NCBI GenBank assembly: GCA_949487135.1 | Contig: CATAJQ010000015.1 | Location: 1 to 64,000, forward strand | Length of the DNA: 64,000 bases | Reading direction: 5' to 3' | Source of the DNA: Cellvibrionales bacterium UBA7375 | GTDB taxonomy: Bacteria; Pseudomonadota; Gammaproteobacteria; Pseudomonadales; Porticoccaceae | Shown: piece by piece, positions 8,858-18,939 of the stretch | Numbering within the stretch: the first letter of the stretch is position 1 | Layout of the letters: each line of letters begins with the position of its first letter | The notes under the pieces: model-generated | The model's input: the letters and a program-made list of their open reading frames with translations, nothing else | Databases searched by the model: none | What the model was told of the DNA's origin: nothing | Translations under genes and position numbers: made by a program

Positions 8858-9681
8858 AACTTTATTTTTCCATGAAAAACGGTTTCTGCAGGGCCTGTCA
8901 TTAGGATAGGCTGATTATCACCTAGCCACTCTACACTGAGTGAGCCACCGAGCAACTCGAGTTTTACTGAGGTATCTACTAAGTTTTGCTGAATAGCAGC
9001 GACAGCGGCCGCACAGGCGCCTGATCCGCAGGCTTGGGTTTCGCCCACACCGCGTTCATAAACACGCAGCTTGATATTGTGGCGATCAATTATTTGCATA
9101 AAGCCGACATTGACGCTTTCAGGAAATTGGCTATGCGCTTGAATTAATGGGCCAATTTCATTGACCGCTACATTATTGATGTCGTCGACCTGAAGGACTG
9201 CATGGGGATTGCCTACCGAGAGTGCGGAAATTTCATAGGTCTGATTATCTATTACAATACTATAGGTTTGTTGTTGTTGCGCCACAAATGGAATAGCCTC
9301 CGGCGTAAAAGTGGGCTCACCCATATTGGCTGTAACCAGGTTTTTAGACTTGGTTGTTACTTCCATGACACGGTTTTTGGTTTGAAGGAGCACCGTTTTT
9401 TTCCCACATAGTTGCTGATCGGCAATATAGCGACCCATACAGCGAGCACCATTTCCGCATTGCTCAACTTCGCTGCCATCACAGTTAAAAATTCGATAGT
9501 TAAAATCGATATTTTTATCACTTGGCGGCTCGATCAGCAACACTTGGTCGCAGCCAATACCCAGATTACGATCTGCGAGTTGTTTGATGTGATTCGTCGT
9601 CAGATTCACATGTTGTCGCACAGCATCAATAACTACAAAATCATTGCCAAGGCCGTGCATTTTGGTAAATTTTATCAGCAT
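8854..9681 (-). CDS. dapF: Diaminopimelate epimerase
   Basis: Converts LL-diaminopimelate to the meso form, the precursor of lysine and the peptidoglycan cross-link residue. The 275 residues match the usual length. Both catalytic cysteines are visible: Cys75 in EQCGNGARC and Cys218 in QACGSGAC. The N-terminus FTKMHGLGNDFVVID is typical. It lies 14 bases downstream of lysA and overlaps the next gene by four bases, so it belongs to the lptM-lysA-dapF-DUF484 operon. High confidence. Confidence 0.97.
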   Translation of the reverse strand: MLIKFTKMHGLGNDFVVIDAVRQHVNLTTNHIKQLADRNLGIGCDQVLLIEPPSDKNIDFNYRIFNCDGSEVEQCGNGARCMGRYIADQQLCGKKTVLLQTKNRVMEVTTKSKNLVTANMGEPTFTPEAIPFVAQQQQTYSIVIDNQTYEISALSVGNPHAVLQVDDINNVAVNEIGPLIQAHSQFPESVNVGFMQIIDRHNIKLRVYERGVGETQACGSGACAAAVAAIQQNLVDTSVKLELLGGSLSVEWLGDNQPILMTGPAETVFHGKIKL

Positions 9682-9695
9682 TTTAACGAGCTCCG

Positions 9696-10952
9696 TTATT
9701 GCTCTTTGATCAGCTGTTCACCTCTAATGAGGTCTTCAATAGATTCCCGTGCCCTTATAAGGTGTGTCTGATTACCATCAATCATCACCTCAGCCACTCG
9801 CGGGCGACTATTATAATTTGAGCTCATAGTGAAACCATAGGCTCCGGCAGAGGATAGATACAGATAATCACCCTCAGTGATGGATAGTGTCCTATCTTTG
9901 GCTAGAAAATCACCTGTTTCACAGACAGGGCCAACCACATCGTAGTCAGCTTCTTCACTATCGGTAATAACTTCAACCGCATTAATATCCATCCATGCGT
10001 CATACAGGGCAGGGCGCAACATATCATTCATCGCCGCATCGACTATGGCGAAATTCTTATCGCCATTTTTCTTAATCACCTGAACCTGAGTGAGTAGAAT
10101 GCCGGCATTGGCGGTAATTGAGCGACCGGGCTCCATTACAAGAGTTTCACTGCGGTCTTTGAGTAATGGTTCAAGCGCTTGCATATAGCTAGCCAGTGAG
10201 GGCACGACTTCGTTTTGATAGCGCACACCCAATCCGCCACCGATATCGATATGTTTGAGCTTGATACCAAGCTCCGCCAAGCGATCGACCAGTACCAAAA
10301 GATGCTGCATAGCCTCAATAAAGGGTGTTATATCGGTCAACTGAGAGCCGATATGACAGTCAACACCAACCACAGAGATATTTTCCATCTGAGCGGCTTG
10401 TTGATAGACCTCTTGGGCGCGGCTGATATCGATACCAAACTTATTTTCTTTAAGACCGGTCGAAATATAGGGGTGAGTCTTAGCATCTACATCAGGGTTA
10501 ACTCGCAAGGAAACTGGGGCTAACTGATTGGTTTCTGCGGCTGTTTGATTTAATAGTCTAAGTTCTGATTCGGACTCGACATTAAAACAGTGAATACCTA
10601 CTTCTAGCGCACGTCGCATCTCTTCTGCAGTTTTTGCAACCCCAGAATAGACAACTTTTGCCGGATCGCCGCCCGCCATTAATACGCGTTCAAGTTCGCC
10701 CACAGAAACAATATCGAAGCCAGCACCTAACTTTGCCAGTGTCTGTAGTACGGCAATATTTGAATTTGATTTTACCGCATAACAGATAAGGTGATCGCGC
10801 GACCCCATTGCTTGTTGATAGTCTAGAAAGTTTTCGCTGATAGCTTTTTTACTGTAGGCATAGCAGGGACTACCGTACTGCTGAACGATAGCGCGCAATG
10901 GCACATTTTCCATTATTCGTTGGTTGTCATTAATTGAAACTGAACTATGCAT
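9696..10952 (-). CDS. lysA: Diaminopimelate decarboxylase
   Basis: PLP-dependent enzyme (alanine-racemase fold) that decarboxylates meso-diaminopimelate to L-lysine, the last step of lysine synthesis. It has 418 residues. The Schiff-base lysine is Lys61 in CYAVKSNSN; further family marks are the glycine-rich GGGLGVRY, EPGRSI for phosphate binding, and the late CETGDFLA active-site Cys. ATG at 10952 lies five bases after the stop of the small lipoprotein gene lptM. Second gene of the operon. High confidence. Confidence 0.97.
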   Translation of the reverse strand: MHSSVSINDNQRIMENVPLRAIVQQYGSPCYAYSKKAISENFLDYQQAMGSRDHLICYAVKSNSNIAVLQTLAKLGAGFDIVSVGELERVLMAGGDPAKVVYSGVAKTAEEMRRALEVGIHCFNVESESELRLLNQTAAETNQLAPVSLRVNPDVDAKTHPYISTGLKENKFGIDISRAQEVYQQAAQMENISVVGVDCHIGSQLTDITPFIEAMQHLLVLVDRLAELGIKLKHIDIGGGLGVRYQNEVVPSLASYMQALEPLLKDRSETLVMEPGRSITANAGILLTQVQVIKKNGDKNFAIVDAAMNDMLRPALYDAWMDINAVEVITDSEEADYDVVGPVCETGDFLAKDRTLSITEGDYLYLSSAGAYGFTMSSNYNSRPRVAEVMIDGNQTHLIRARESIEDLIRGEQLIKEQ

Positions 10953-10957
10953 GTTGG

Positions 10958-11080
10958 CTAGTCATCCCTATCTTGTGTCGTTGTTGTTTCCTCAGGTAAA
11001 TATAGATCACCTGTATTGCCACAGCTAACAATGCTACAAAATAAAAATACAGATAAAATTAGGGTTAGTCTTCGAGACAT
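10958..11080 (-). CDS. lptM: Small lipoprotein LptM (LppL/YifL family)
   Basis: A 40-residue lipoprotein gene. The protein starts MSRRLTLILSVFLFCSIVSC, with a lipobox IVSC (Cys20), followed by GNTGDLYLPEE, the characteristic CGxxGxLYLPxx signature of this family. LptM homologues assist maturation of the outer-membrane LPS translocon LptD/LptE. The gene ends five bases before lysA and is divergent from cyaY, the conserved gammaproteobacterial arrangement. The reading was translated by hand from the minus strand and is complete from ATG to TAG. Confidence 0.85.
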   Translation of the reverse strand: MSRRLTLILSVFLFCSIVSCGNTGDLYLPEETTTTQDRDD

Positions 11081-11105
11081 ATTCTGTTACCTTAGAAAAA
11101 ACGGT

Positions 11106-11135
11106 AGTATAGCGGTAGTGACGGATTACACTCAA
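11106..11135 (-). promoter_or_regulatory. Predicted sigma-70 promoter of lptM-lysA-dapF
   Basis: On the minus strand, -35 TTGAGT (11130-11135), an 18-base spacer and -10 TATACT (11106-11111), with the start expected about 19 bases upstream of the lptM ATG. Positioned as needed for the lysine operon; inferred from consensus only. Confidence 0.45.
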
Positions 11136-11173
11136 ACAATTATCACTGTCACCCAATAACAGGTACCCAAACA

Positions 11174-11494
11174 ATGACCGAAGCCCAGTTTAATCAACTA
11201 GTTGATGATCTTATGTTTTCTATTGAAGAAAGTATTGATGATAGCGGTGCTGATCTCGATTATGAGAACACCGCCGGTATGTTAACTATTACATGTGAGG
11301 CTAATGGTTCGCAAATTATCTTATCGCGCCAGCCAGCGCTGGGTGAAATATGGTTGGCGGCTCGTTCTGGTGGCTTTCATTTTAAATTAGACGATACTAC
11401 CTGGAAGAATACTGTGAGCGGCGAGCCGCTCATCAATATGTTGTCAAACGCCTGCTTGGAGCAATCAGGCGAGCTGGTTAACTTCGACTTTTAA
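11174..11494 (+). CDS. cyaY: Frataxin-like iron donor/regulator CyaY
   Basis: Small cytosolic protein (106 residues) of the bacterial frataxin family that binds iron and the cysteine desulfurase IscS and tunes Fe-S cluster assembly. Visible are the acidic first helix ([15 protein letters not shown]), the beta-sheet core, and the conserved [20 protein letters not shown]. Length fits the family. Divergent from lptM-lysA, as in Pseudomonas and Escherichia. Its last 17 bases overlap the 3' end of convergent argH. High confidence. Confidence 0.93.
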   Translation: MTEAQFNQLVDDLMFSIEESIDDSGADLDYENTAGMLTITCEANGSQIILSRQPALGEIWLAARSGGFHFKLDDTTWKNTVSGEPLINMLSNACLEQSGELVNFDF

Positions 11495-12908
11495 CCAGTT
11501 TAAGCGCACGATCTGCCGCTGCTTTGACCTGTTCTGGGGCAGTACCACCTTGGTGATTACGAGCGGCAACCGAACCTTCAAGAGTTAGAACCTCGAACAC
11601 ATCCTGATCGATAAGACTTGAGAACTTCTGTAGCTCTTCAAGACTCATTTCGGATAAATCTTTGCTGTTTTCAATACCATAGGCAACTGCATTGCCGACA
11701 ACTTCATGGGAATCTCTAAAGGCGGTGCCTTTGCATACTAAGTAGTCAGCCAAGTCAGTCGCAGTCGAAAACCCTCTGCGCGCAGCTTCGAACATAGAGT
11801 CGCGATTAGCCTGTATGGCGGGGATCATATCGCCGAAGGCACGCAGGCAGTCTTGCACCGTATCCACAGCATCAAATAAGGGTTCTTTGTCTTCTTGGTT
11901 GTCTTTGTTGTATGCCAATGGTTGTGACTTCATTAGGGTTAGCAGTGAAATTAGCTGACCCGTAACTCTTCCAGTCTTGCCGCGAACTAATTCAGGTACA
12001 TCGGGATTTTTCTTTTGCGGCATAATTGAGGAGCCTGTGCAAAAGCGGTCGGGTAAATCGATAAACTGGAATTGTGCCGAGGTCCATAAGATTAATTCTT
12101 CGGAAATACGCGAAAAATGCGTCATCATAAGGCTAGCAAAGGCGCAGAATTCAATGGCAAAGTCACGATCACTGACCGAGTCTAATGAGTTTTCTGAAGC
12201 TTTGCTAAAGCCAAGCTCCGATGCAGTAAAGTCACGATCAATGGGGTAGCTAGTTCCAGCAAGCGCAGCTGAGCCCAAGGGACTTTGATTAAGTCTTTTT
12301 CTGCAGTCGCAAAGACGTTCGTAGTCTCTTTGGATCATCTCATTCCATGCTAAAAGATGATGGCCGAAAGTCACTGGTTGAGCCGTTTGTAAATGAGTAA
12401 AGCCGGGCATTATGGTTGATGCTTCGCTTTTAGCTAGGGCAATAATATTTTGTTGTAGCTGGCTAATTTGCGGTTTGATGGTATCAATTTGATCGCGCAA
12501 CCAAAGGCGAATATCGGTAGCTACCTGATCATTTCTAGAGCGTCCGGTATGAAGCTTTTTACCAACAATCCCAATGCGCTCGGTTAGTGCGGCTTCAATA
12601 TTCATATGAACATCTTCAAGGACTTGCGACCATGCAAATTTTCCCTGGTTGATCTCATCGCTAATCTGAGCCAGACCATCAATAATTTGCTTGAGTTCAT
12701 CAGCGGTCAGAACACCGACCTTAGCAAGCATCTTTGCGTGAGCAATGGAGCCTTGGATATCTTGCATTGCAAGGCGCTGATCAAAGTCAACGGATGCCGT
12801 AAAGCGCGCGACAAAAGCATCTACAGGTTCATTGAAGCGACCGCCCCAAGAGGCATTGGTTGCAGAATTGTCCAGCTGTTCAGTTTTGTTTTTGTTAGAT
12901 TTGCTCAT
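11478..12908 (-). CDS. argH: Argininosuccinate lyase
   Basis: Cleaves argininosuccinate to arginine and fumarate, the final step of arginine synthesis. The 476 residues form the fumarase/aspartase-type helical fold. Conserved stretches are WGGRFNEP at the N-terminus, [13 protein letters not shown], and the family signature [12 protein letters not shown] near residue 295. Ends antiparallel to cyaY with a 17-base overlap. The partner argG lies about 38 kb away at 50557. No ARG-box could be confidently seen upstream. High confidence. Confidence 0.97.
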   Translation of the reverse strand: MSKSNKNKTEQLDNSATNASWGGRFNEPVDAFVARFTASVDFDQRLAMQDIQGSIAHAKMLAKVGVLTADELKQIIDGLAQISDEINQGKFAWSQVLEDVHMNIEAALTERIGIVGKKLHTGRSRNDQVATDIRLWLRDQIDTIKPQISQLQQNIIALAKSEASTIMPGFTHLQTAQPVTFGHHLLAWNEMIQRDYERLCDCRKRLNQSPLGSAALAGTSYPIDRDFTASELGFSKASENSLDSVSDRDFAIEFCAFASLMMTHFSRISEELILWTSAQFQFIDLPDRFCTGSSIMPQKKNPDVPELVRGKTGRVTGQLISLLTLMKSQPLAYNKDNQEDKEPLFDAVDTVQDCLRAFGDMIPAIQANRDSMFEAARRGFSTATDLADYLVCKGTAFRDSHEVVGNAVAYGIENSKDLSEMSLEELQKFSSLIDQDVFEVLTLEGSVAARNHQGGTAPEQVKAAADRALKLVKSRS

Positions 12909-13090
12909 TGACCCTATTGCCCAATCGTTAATAATTTTTTCGATTATAGCTAATACTGATGCATAGGGGGTAGAAGTTAGGCTTATAGATACGATTATTT
13001 TAATAAACAGCAGTTTTAGGGCGGATTACTCTGACAAATAGCGATAAATTGATGATAATAGGCACTAATAATTTATCTCAGGTTAAAACT

Positions 13091-14035
13091 GTGACCCATA
13101 AATTGCGTATAGCGACCAGAAAAAGCCCTCTTGCTTTGTGGCAGGCAGAATATGTAAAGCGTCAATTAACGTTGCATCATCCTGATTTACAGGTTGAGTT
13201 AGTGGCCATGAGTACTCGCGGTGATAAATTGCTCGATGCGCCATTGGCTAAAGTAGGCGGCAAAGGCTTGTTTGTCAAAGAGCTAGAAGTCGCGATGTTG
13301 GAGGGGCGAGCGGATATCGCTGTGCATTCAATGAAGGATGTGCCTATGGAATTTCCTGAAGGTTTGGCGTTATCTGTGATTTGTGAGCGCGAAGATCCCA
13401 CCGATGCCTTTGTGTCCAATCATTACTCTGAGTTAAGTCAGTTGCCAAAAGATGCAGTTGTCGGTTCATCGAGTTTGCGTCGCCAGTCACAAATACGAGC
13501 AAAATATCCTCATTTAATCATTAAAGATTTGCGCGGCAATGTTAATACTCGCCTCAACAAGCTTGATAATGGTGACTACGATGCACTTATTCTTGCCAGT
13601 GCCGGTTTAATTCGTTTGGATATGGCGGATAGAATTGCCTCACGACTGGATACTGATCTATGTTTGCCGGCAGGGGGTCAGGGTGCGGTCGGTATCGAAA
13701 GTCGCGCGGATGATAGCGATATATTGGCCCTTTTAGAGCCATTGCACCACCCGCAAACAGCCTGCTGTGTTATTGCTGAGCGTGCGGTTAATCGCCGCTT
13801 ACAGGGTGGTTGTCAGGTGCCTATTGCCTGTTTTGCTGAGCTTAACGCCGATGATCAGACCCTGTACCTTCGTGGGCTAGTGGGCAGTGTTGATGGTAAG
13901 ACAATCTTGGAAACATCTATAAATGGCCCCGCCAGCGCAACGGAAAAATTAGGTGAGTCTCTCGCAGACAAGTTACTTGCTATGGGTGCGGGGGATATAC
14001 TTTCAGCTGTTATGGGCAATAACTACAATGGGTAA
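13091..14035 (+). CDS. hemC: Hydroxymethylbilane synthase (porphobilinogen deaminase)
   Basis: Joins four porphobilinogens into hydroxymethylbilane in haem synthesis. GTG at 13091 is preferred: it gives 314 residues beginning [18 protein letters not shown], matching the family N-terminus and length, whereas ATG at 13052 adds 13 unusual residues. The dipyrromethane cofactor attaches to Cys241 in [18 protein letters not shown] and the substrate-binding arginines are present. It overlaps hemD by eight bases, so the two are co-translated. Family certain, start less so. Confidence 0.95.
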   Translation: MTHKLRIATRKSPLALWQAEYVKRQLTLHHPDLQVELVAMSTRGDKLLDAPLAKVGGKGLFVKELEVAMLEGRADIAVHSMKDVPMEFPEGLALSVICEREDPTDAFVSNHYSELSQLPKDAVVGSSSLRRQSQIRAKYPHLIIKDLRGNVNTRLNKLDNGDYDALILASAGLIRLDMADRIASRLDTDLCLPAGGQGAVGIESRADDSDILALLEPLHHPQTACCVIAERAVNRRLQGGCQVPIACFAELNADDQTLYLRGLVGSVDGKTILETSINGPASATEKLGESLADKLLAMGAGDILSAVMGNNYNG

Positions 14036-14777
14036 TAAGCCTGTTCTAGTGGTAAGGCCGTTACGCGAGGCAGATGCTTTTCTAGCGCTTTTAGATCAGG
14101 CTTCTATCCCATTTAACTATATCCCCATTATGCAGATTCAGCCGCTATCGAAAAACGATAATGACTTTCGAGCTGTTAGTGATTGCATAGGTCGGTTGGA
14201 GCAGTTCGATCAGGTTATTTTTATTAGTGCCAATGCGGCTGAAATTGGGTTGCCTATTATTGCTCAGTCTTGGTCTGTGTTGCCAGAGGGTATTGAACTG
14301 TTTGCCGTGGGTCAGCAAACTGCAGATGTATTTTCTGAGTTTAATTATCCGGTCAGCTTTCCTGAAAAGCAGCCAAATACAGAGGGTTTGTTGCAAGAGA
14401 TAGCGCAGTTTCAAAACTTACAGGGTAAGTCGGTACTTATTTTGCGCGGTGGCCAGGGTCGACAGACGCTGGGAGAAGAGCTAACTCGCCGCGGTGCATC
14501 CATTGAATATTGCGAGCTATATCAACGCCAAATTCAACCGCAGAAACTGGTTGAAGCGAAACAATTTATGTCTGAAGCAGGCTGTCTTGTAGTGCACAGT
14601 GGTGAATTACTTCAAGCAATGGATATTCCGCAGAATAAGCATATACCCCTAGTAGTGCCGAGTGATAGAATTGCACTTATGGCGCATAAAATGGGTTATC
14701 AAAACGTTCAGGTGGCAGAAAATGCACTGCCCAAATCAATGTTTAGAGCTGTGATACAGTCATTAGGGGTTGAGTAA
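14028..14777 (+). CDS. hemD: Uroporphyrinogen-III synthase
   Basis: Closes and inverts ring D of hydroxymethylbilane to give uroporphyrinogen III. The ATG at 14028 lies inside the end of hemC and gives 249 residues starting [16 protein letters not shown], typical for this poorly conserved family. Two-domain pattern is visible: [10 protein letters not shown] in the first half and [18 protein letters not shown] plus [12 protein letters not shown] in the second. Identity rests partly on the hemC-hemD context. No hemX or hemY follows; prfA is next. Confidence 0.9.
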   Translation: MGNKPVLVVRPLREADAFLALLDQASIPFNYIPIMQIQPLSKNDNDFRAVSDCIGRLEQFDQVIFISANAAEIGLPIIAQSWSVLPEGIELFAVGQQTADVFSEFNYPVSFPEKQPNTEGLLQEIAQFQNLQGKSVLILRGGQGRQTLGEELTRRGASIEYCELYQRQIQPQKLVEAKQFMSEAGCLVVHSGELLQAMDIPQNKHIPLVVPSDRIALMAHKMGYQNVQVAENALPKSMFRAVIQSLGVE

Positions 14778-14849
14778 CACCCCTAATAATTAGTTATTTC
14801 CTGAGGTTTTTTATGCAGGATTTTTTAGGATAAAAGTGAAAATAACCCT

Positions 14850-15932
14850 ATGAAGGCATCAATTTTAGCTAAGTTAGATAATTTAAATGAGCGCTACCAA
14901 GAGGTTGCCGCTCTTATGAGTGATGCTGAAACAATTGCAGATCAGAATAAATTTAGAGATCTATCCAAAGAGTATGCGGAGTTAGAGCCGGTAGTTAAGG
15001 CGTACTTAAGTTATCAAGAAGTGCTTAATAATCTTGCTGAGGCGAAACTTTTACTTAAAGATTCTGACCCAGATATGAGAGCTATGGCGCAAGAAGAATT
15101 AGCCGAAGCAGAATCTAAGTTAGAACCCTTAGAGTTAGATTTACAGCGACAATTACTACCTAAAGACCCCAACGACGATAGCAATGTTTTCTTGGAAATC
15201 CGGGCAGGTACCGGCGGTGATGAGGCTGCGATTTTTTCTGGCGACCTATTCAGAATGTACAGTCGCTTTGCTGAGCGTCAGCGTTGGAAAGTAGAAGTTA
15301 TAAGCATGAATGAAGGCGATCACGGTGGTTATAAAGAAATTATTACCCGTATCGTTGGCAAAGGTGTTTACTCGAAGCTGAAGTTTGAATCTGGTGCTCA
15401 TCGCGTACAGCGAGTACCTGAAACCGAATCTCAAGGGCGTATTCATACCTCAGCTTGTACCGTAGCTGTGATGCCTGAAGCCGACGAGCAAGATGCTATT
15501 GAAATTAATAAAGGCGATCTGCGAGTTGATACCTTTCGTGCCTCTGGCTCTGGTGGTCAGCACGTCAATAAAACCGATTCAGCTATTCGACTGACGCACC
15601 TGCCCACCGGTATTGTGGTGGAATGTCAGGACGAGCGTTCGCAGCATAAGAACCGTGCCAAAGCCATGTCGGTTTTGCAGGCGCGTCTAAATAATGCTCA
15701 GACTGATGCTGCGGCTAAAGAACAGTCAGAGCAGCGTAAAAATTTGGTCGGCAGTGGCGATCGTTCAGAGCGAATACGAACCTATAACTTCCCCCAGGGT
15801 CGGGTGACCGATCACAGAATCAATCTTACCCTGTATAAGTTAAGTGAGGTTATGGAGGGAAGCTTGGCAGAGGTTGTACAGCCATTAATTAATGAATTTC
15901 AGGCTGAACAGCTTGCCACTCTGTCGGAATAA
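14850..15932 (+). CDS. prfA: Peptide chain release factor 1
   Basis: Recognises UAA and UAG stop codons and triggers release of the finished protein from the ribosome. The 360 residues are the normal length. The GGQ loop that reaches the peptidyl-transferase centre is at residues 235-237 ([10 protein letters not shown]), and the anticodon-like P-x-T motif appears as PET in [10 protein letters not shown]. It is followed 12 bases later by prmC, whose product methylates the Gln of GGQ, the standard gene pair. hemA, the usual upstream neighbour, is not here. High confidence. Confidence 0.98.
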   Translation: MKASILAKLDNLNERYQEVAALMSDAETIADQNKFRDLSKEYAELEPVVKAYLSYQEVLNNLAEAKLLLKDSDPDMRAMAQEELAEAESKLEPLELDLQRQLLPKDPNDDSNVFLEIRAGTGGDEAAIFSGDLFRMYSRFAERQRWKVEVISMNEGDHGGYKEIITRIVGKGVYSKLKFESGAHRVQRVPETESQGRIHTSACTVAVMPEADEQDAIEINKGDLRVDTFRASGSGGQHVNKTDSAIRLTHLPTGIVVECQDERSQHKNRAKAMSVLQARLNNAQTDAAAKEQSEQRKNLVGSGDRSERIRTYNFPQGRVTDHRINLTLYKLSEVMEGSLAEVVQPLINEFQAEQLATLSE

Positions 15933-15944
15933 TGGCTATTTAGA

Positions 15945-16784
15945 ATGGCTAATGTTTCTGAGTTACTTCAATTATCAGCTAAGCTTCAGCCAACCAGTGA
16001 TTCGCCGCAATTAGATTGTGAACTTCTTTTATGCCATGTTCTTGATGTCGATCGGACTTGGTTGCGAACCTGGCCTGAAAAGCAGGTATCTTCGGCTCAG
16101 AAATCGCTATTTATATCCCTTTTAGATCAGCGTTTTGAAGGTATGCCTATTGCCTACCTGGTTGGTTCTCGCGGTTTTTGGTCTATGGACCTAAAGGTAT
16201 CTAGTGATACGCTTATACCGCGCCCTGAAACTGAATTATTGATAGAGATGGCGCTAAACTTAAATCTACCCAGACACAGTTGTGGTTTAGATTTAGGCAC
16301 CGGAACTGGGGCGATTGCATTAGCGCTAGCCTCTGAGCGGCAAGATATGCAGTGGATTGCTGTAGACTCGCAATCAGGAGCCGTTGAATTGGCAAAGGCT
16401 AATTGTGATCATCAACAGCTAGCTAATGTAACTATCTTTCAAAGCTCTTGGTTTGATGCGCTAAAGGCGACAAATAATACCTTTGATCTCATAGTCAGTA
16501 ACCCGCCCTATATTGCCGCTAATGACCCTCATTTGGTTGTGGGTGATGTTCGCTTTGAGCCACCGTCTGCATTGGTGTCTGGCGCCGATGGACTGGATGA
16601 TATAAAAATCATAATTAGCCAAAGTTCAGCTTATTTAAATACAAATGGCTGGTTAGTTATTGAGCATGGTTACAATCAGAGACAGGCGGTCAGAGACCTA
16701 ATGTGCGCTGCCGGTTTCTCTAAGGTAGCGACCCAACAAGACTATAATCATTTGGATCGTGTCACACTTGGCCAATACAAATAA
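15945..16784 (+). CDS. prmC: Release factor glutamine methyltransferase
   Basis: SAM-dependent enzyme that N5-methylates the glutamine of the GGQ motif in release factors. The 279 residues include the helical N-terminal domain, the SAM-binding motif LDLGTGTGAIALALA, and the catalytic NPPY at residues 186-189. It directly follows prfA, whose product it modifies. High confidence. Confidence 0.96.
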   Translation: MANVSELLQLSAKLQPTSDSPQLDCELLLCHVLDVDRTWLRTWPEKQVSSAQKSLFISLLDQRFEGMPIAYLVGSRGFWSMDLKVSSDTLIPRPETELLIEMALNLNLPRHSCGLDLGTGTGAIALALASERQDMQWIAVDSQSGAVELAKANCDHQQLANVTIFQSSWFDALKATNNTFDLIVSNPPYIAANDPHLVVGDVRFEPPSALVSGADGLDDIKIIISQSSAYLNTNGWLVIEHGYNQRQAVRDLMCAAGFSKVATQQDYNHLDRVTLGQYK

Positions 16785-16904
16785 TACCTTATCGAACTGA
16801 AGGTATATTTTATACAATTGCTCTACCAATTAGTCTAAGTCATTATTATCTAAGCGAATTAGGCTCAAGTCTGCTATAGTTGCCGCCAACGTGAATACGC
16901 GGGA

Positions 16905-16920
16905 ACAGCCACAGGGCTGT
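16905..16920 (+). other. Small hairpin in the leader of the DEAD-box helicase gene
   Basis: ACAGCC, loop ACAG, GGCTGT: a perfect 6-bp stem about 36 bases before the helicase start, without a T-tract, so not an intrinsic terminator. It may shape the 5' untranslated region; no function can be assigned. Confidence 0.3.
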
Positions 16921-16955
16921 CGCCTTACTCGAAAACTAAAAAAGTACAGTGCCCT

Positions 16956-18278
16956 TTGACTAAAAGTTCCGAATCATCAGACAGCAAACAAGCGTCAGCT
17001 AAATCGACCCCATCCAATTCTGGCAAGTCTTCTCGACCCTCTAGATCAAGACGTAAAAAGACCCAGAAATGGGATATTTCTCAGTTTGTTGTTGAGCCGC
17101 AAGAGGGAAAGACTAGATTTCACGACTTTGAGCTTCCCAGTGAATTAATGCATGGGATTTATGATGCTGGATTTCAGTACTGCACACCAATCCAGGCATC
17201 CTCATTGCCGCATACATTGCATGGCTATGATTTAGTCGGCAAGGCGCAAACCGGTACCGGTAAGACAGCGGCTTTTTTGTTAAGTATTATTGCTGATTTA
17301 ATCAAGCATCCGGTGGAGGGTGACCGCTATTTGGGCGAGACGCGCGCTATGATTATGGCGCCAACCCGTGAGCTGGCCATTCAAATTGCCGACGATGCCG
17401 CGAATTTAGTCAAGCATGTTGATTTAGGCGTACATTGTTTAGTTGGTGGCATGGACTATGGCAAACAGTTGTCAAAGCTTCAGCGTGGACACTGTGATAT
17501 TTTGGTGGGAACACCGGGTCGACTGTTAGATTTTGCTAATAACCGAGATATTTACTTAGATCAGGTTGAGATTTTGGTGATTGATGAGGCTGATCGCATG
17601 CTAGATATGGGGTTCATTCCCCAAGTTAGACGTCTGGTGCAGTTAACACCCAAGAAAGAAGACCGTCAAACACTGCTTTACTCTGCTACATTTACGCCTG
17701 AAATTATGCGACTCACTCAATCTTGGACATTTGAGCCAGTCACGGTAGAGATTGATGCAGAAAAAATTGCAACCGATACCGTAGAGCAAAAGATCTATAT
17801 CGCTTCAACTGAAGAAAAGATGATTTTGCTAGAAAATATATTGCGATCCGATGAAATAGATTCGGTGATGGTGTTTGCCAATCGAAGAGATATCTGCCGT
17901 ACGCTGTATGAAAAGCTAAAAAAGCAGGGCTTCAAAGTTGGCATACTGTCGGGAGATGTGCCGCAAAATCGTCGTATGAAAGCCTTAGAGGCGTTTAAAT
18001 CAGGTGGTATAAAGGTGATGGTAGCTACCGATGTTGCAGGTCGGGGAATACATGTTGATGGTGTTAGCCATGTGATTAATTATACCTTGCCTGAAGAGCC
18101 GGAAGACTACGTGCATCGAATCGGAAGAACCGGCCGTGCTGGTAAAACGGGAACCTCTATCAGCTTTGCCTGTGAAGATGATGCTTTTCGTTTAGAGCCG
18201 ATTGAAAAGTTATTAGACACCAAACTGAATTGTGTTATGCCTGAAGAGAGTTTATTGCTCAATCCAAACAGTAAGTAG
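16956..18278 (+). CDS. rhlB: ATP-dependent RNA helicase, DEAD box, RhlB type
   Basis: RNA helicase of 440 residues. A Ser/Lys-rich, low-complexity N-terminus (about 1-45) precedes the core: Q motif ([10 protein letters not shown]), Walker [38 protein letters not shown], and the second RecA domain with ARGI-like VAGRGIH and [11 protein letters not shown]-terminal extension and overall order fit RhlB, the degradosome helicase, as in Pseudomonas; other small DEAD helicases remain possible. The start is the TTG at 16956; no ATG is available in this frame upstream, and the nearest internal ATG is within the core. Divergent neighbours give no further clue. Confidence 0.85.
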   Translation: MTKSSESSDSKQASAKSTPSNSGKSSRPSRSRRKKTQKWDISQFVVEPQEGKTRFHDFELPSELMHGIYDAGFQYCTPIQASSLPHTLHGYDLVGKAQTGTGKTAAFLLSIIADLIKHPVEGDRYLGETRAMIMAPTRELAIQIADDAANLVKHVDLGVHCLVGGMDYGKQLSKLQRGHCDILVGTPGRLLDFANNRDIYLDQVEILVIDEADRMLDMGFIPQVRRLVQLTPKKEDRQTLLYSATFTPEIMRLTQSWTFEPVTVEIDAEKIATDTVEQKIYIASTEEKMILLENILRSDEIDSVMVFANRRDICRTLYEKLKKQGFKVGILSGDVPQNRRMKALEAFKSGGIKVMVATDVAGRGIHVDGVSHVINYTLPEEPEDYVHRIGRTGRAGKTGTSISFACEDDAFRLEPIEKLLDTKLNCVMPEESLLLNPNSK

Positions 18279-18304
18279 CATTTTTTAAGCTTAGATATAG
18301 CGTC

Positions 18305-18778
18305 CTATGAATGACGCATAAGGCGTTGTTTTTGGCGGCTCCAGTCACGATCCTTTGAATCCATGCGCTTATCATAGGCAACCTTACCCTTAGCAATGGC
18401 AACTTCACATTTCACCAAGTGACCTTTCCAATAAAGTGCGGTACAGACACAGGTGCGGCCTTTTTGTTTTACCGCTTCGTCTATCTTTTTAAGCTCACGA
18501 TAATTTAACAGCAATTTGCGCGAACGGGTCGGCTCAGTTACATAATGAGTAGAAGCTGTTTTGAGAGGGGTAATATTAGTGTTAAGCAGCCATGCCTCGT
18601 TATCTTTAACCATAACATAGGTATCGGTGAGATTAACCTGACCTTCTCTAAGGCTTTTTACCTCCCAGCCTTGCAGAGAAACGCCGGCCTCAAATTTTTC
18701 TTCGATAAAGTAGTCATGCCGTATCTTGCGATTTTGGGCAATGGTATTGGAGGACTGTTTGGGCTTCTTTTTACTCAT
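18305..18778 (-). CDS. smpB: SsrA (tmRNA)-binding protein
   Basis: Binds tmRNA and delivers it to stalled ribosomes for trans-translation. The 157 residues show the OB-fold core with [20 protein letters not shown], the invariant GWEVKSLR and the basic tail [19 protein letters not shown], needed for decoding-site entry. The tmRNA gene itself (ssrA), often close by, was not found in this window. High confidence. Confidence 0.97.
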   Translation of the reverse strand: MSKKKPKQSSNTIAQNRKIRHDYFIEEKFEAGVSLQGWEVKSLREGQVNLTDTYVMVKDNEAWLLNTNITPLKTASTHYVTEPTRSRKLLLNYRELKKIDEAVKQKGRTCVCTALYWKGHLVKCEVAIAKGKVAYDKRMDSKDRDWSRQKQRLMRHS

Positions 18779-18939
18779 AGAGGAGGATTATACGTCGACC
18801 ATTAATTTTGTCATAAGATTATTGTACTGATGGTAGTGATTAGTCGCTTTTTTGTTGCGGTAATTAATTAATCAGCTCGTGCTCTAGGTAAGATCTGTAA
18901 TTATGGTTACAATTCAGCAATAAAATTTGGGGATTTGTT

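Noticed and set aside
16815..16845. Minus-strand stretch resembling a tRNA D-arm (ATTGGTAGAGCA)
   Set aside because: The D-stem does not pair and no anticodon or T arm follows; chance or a decayed remnant at best.
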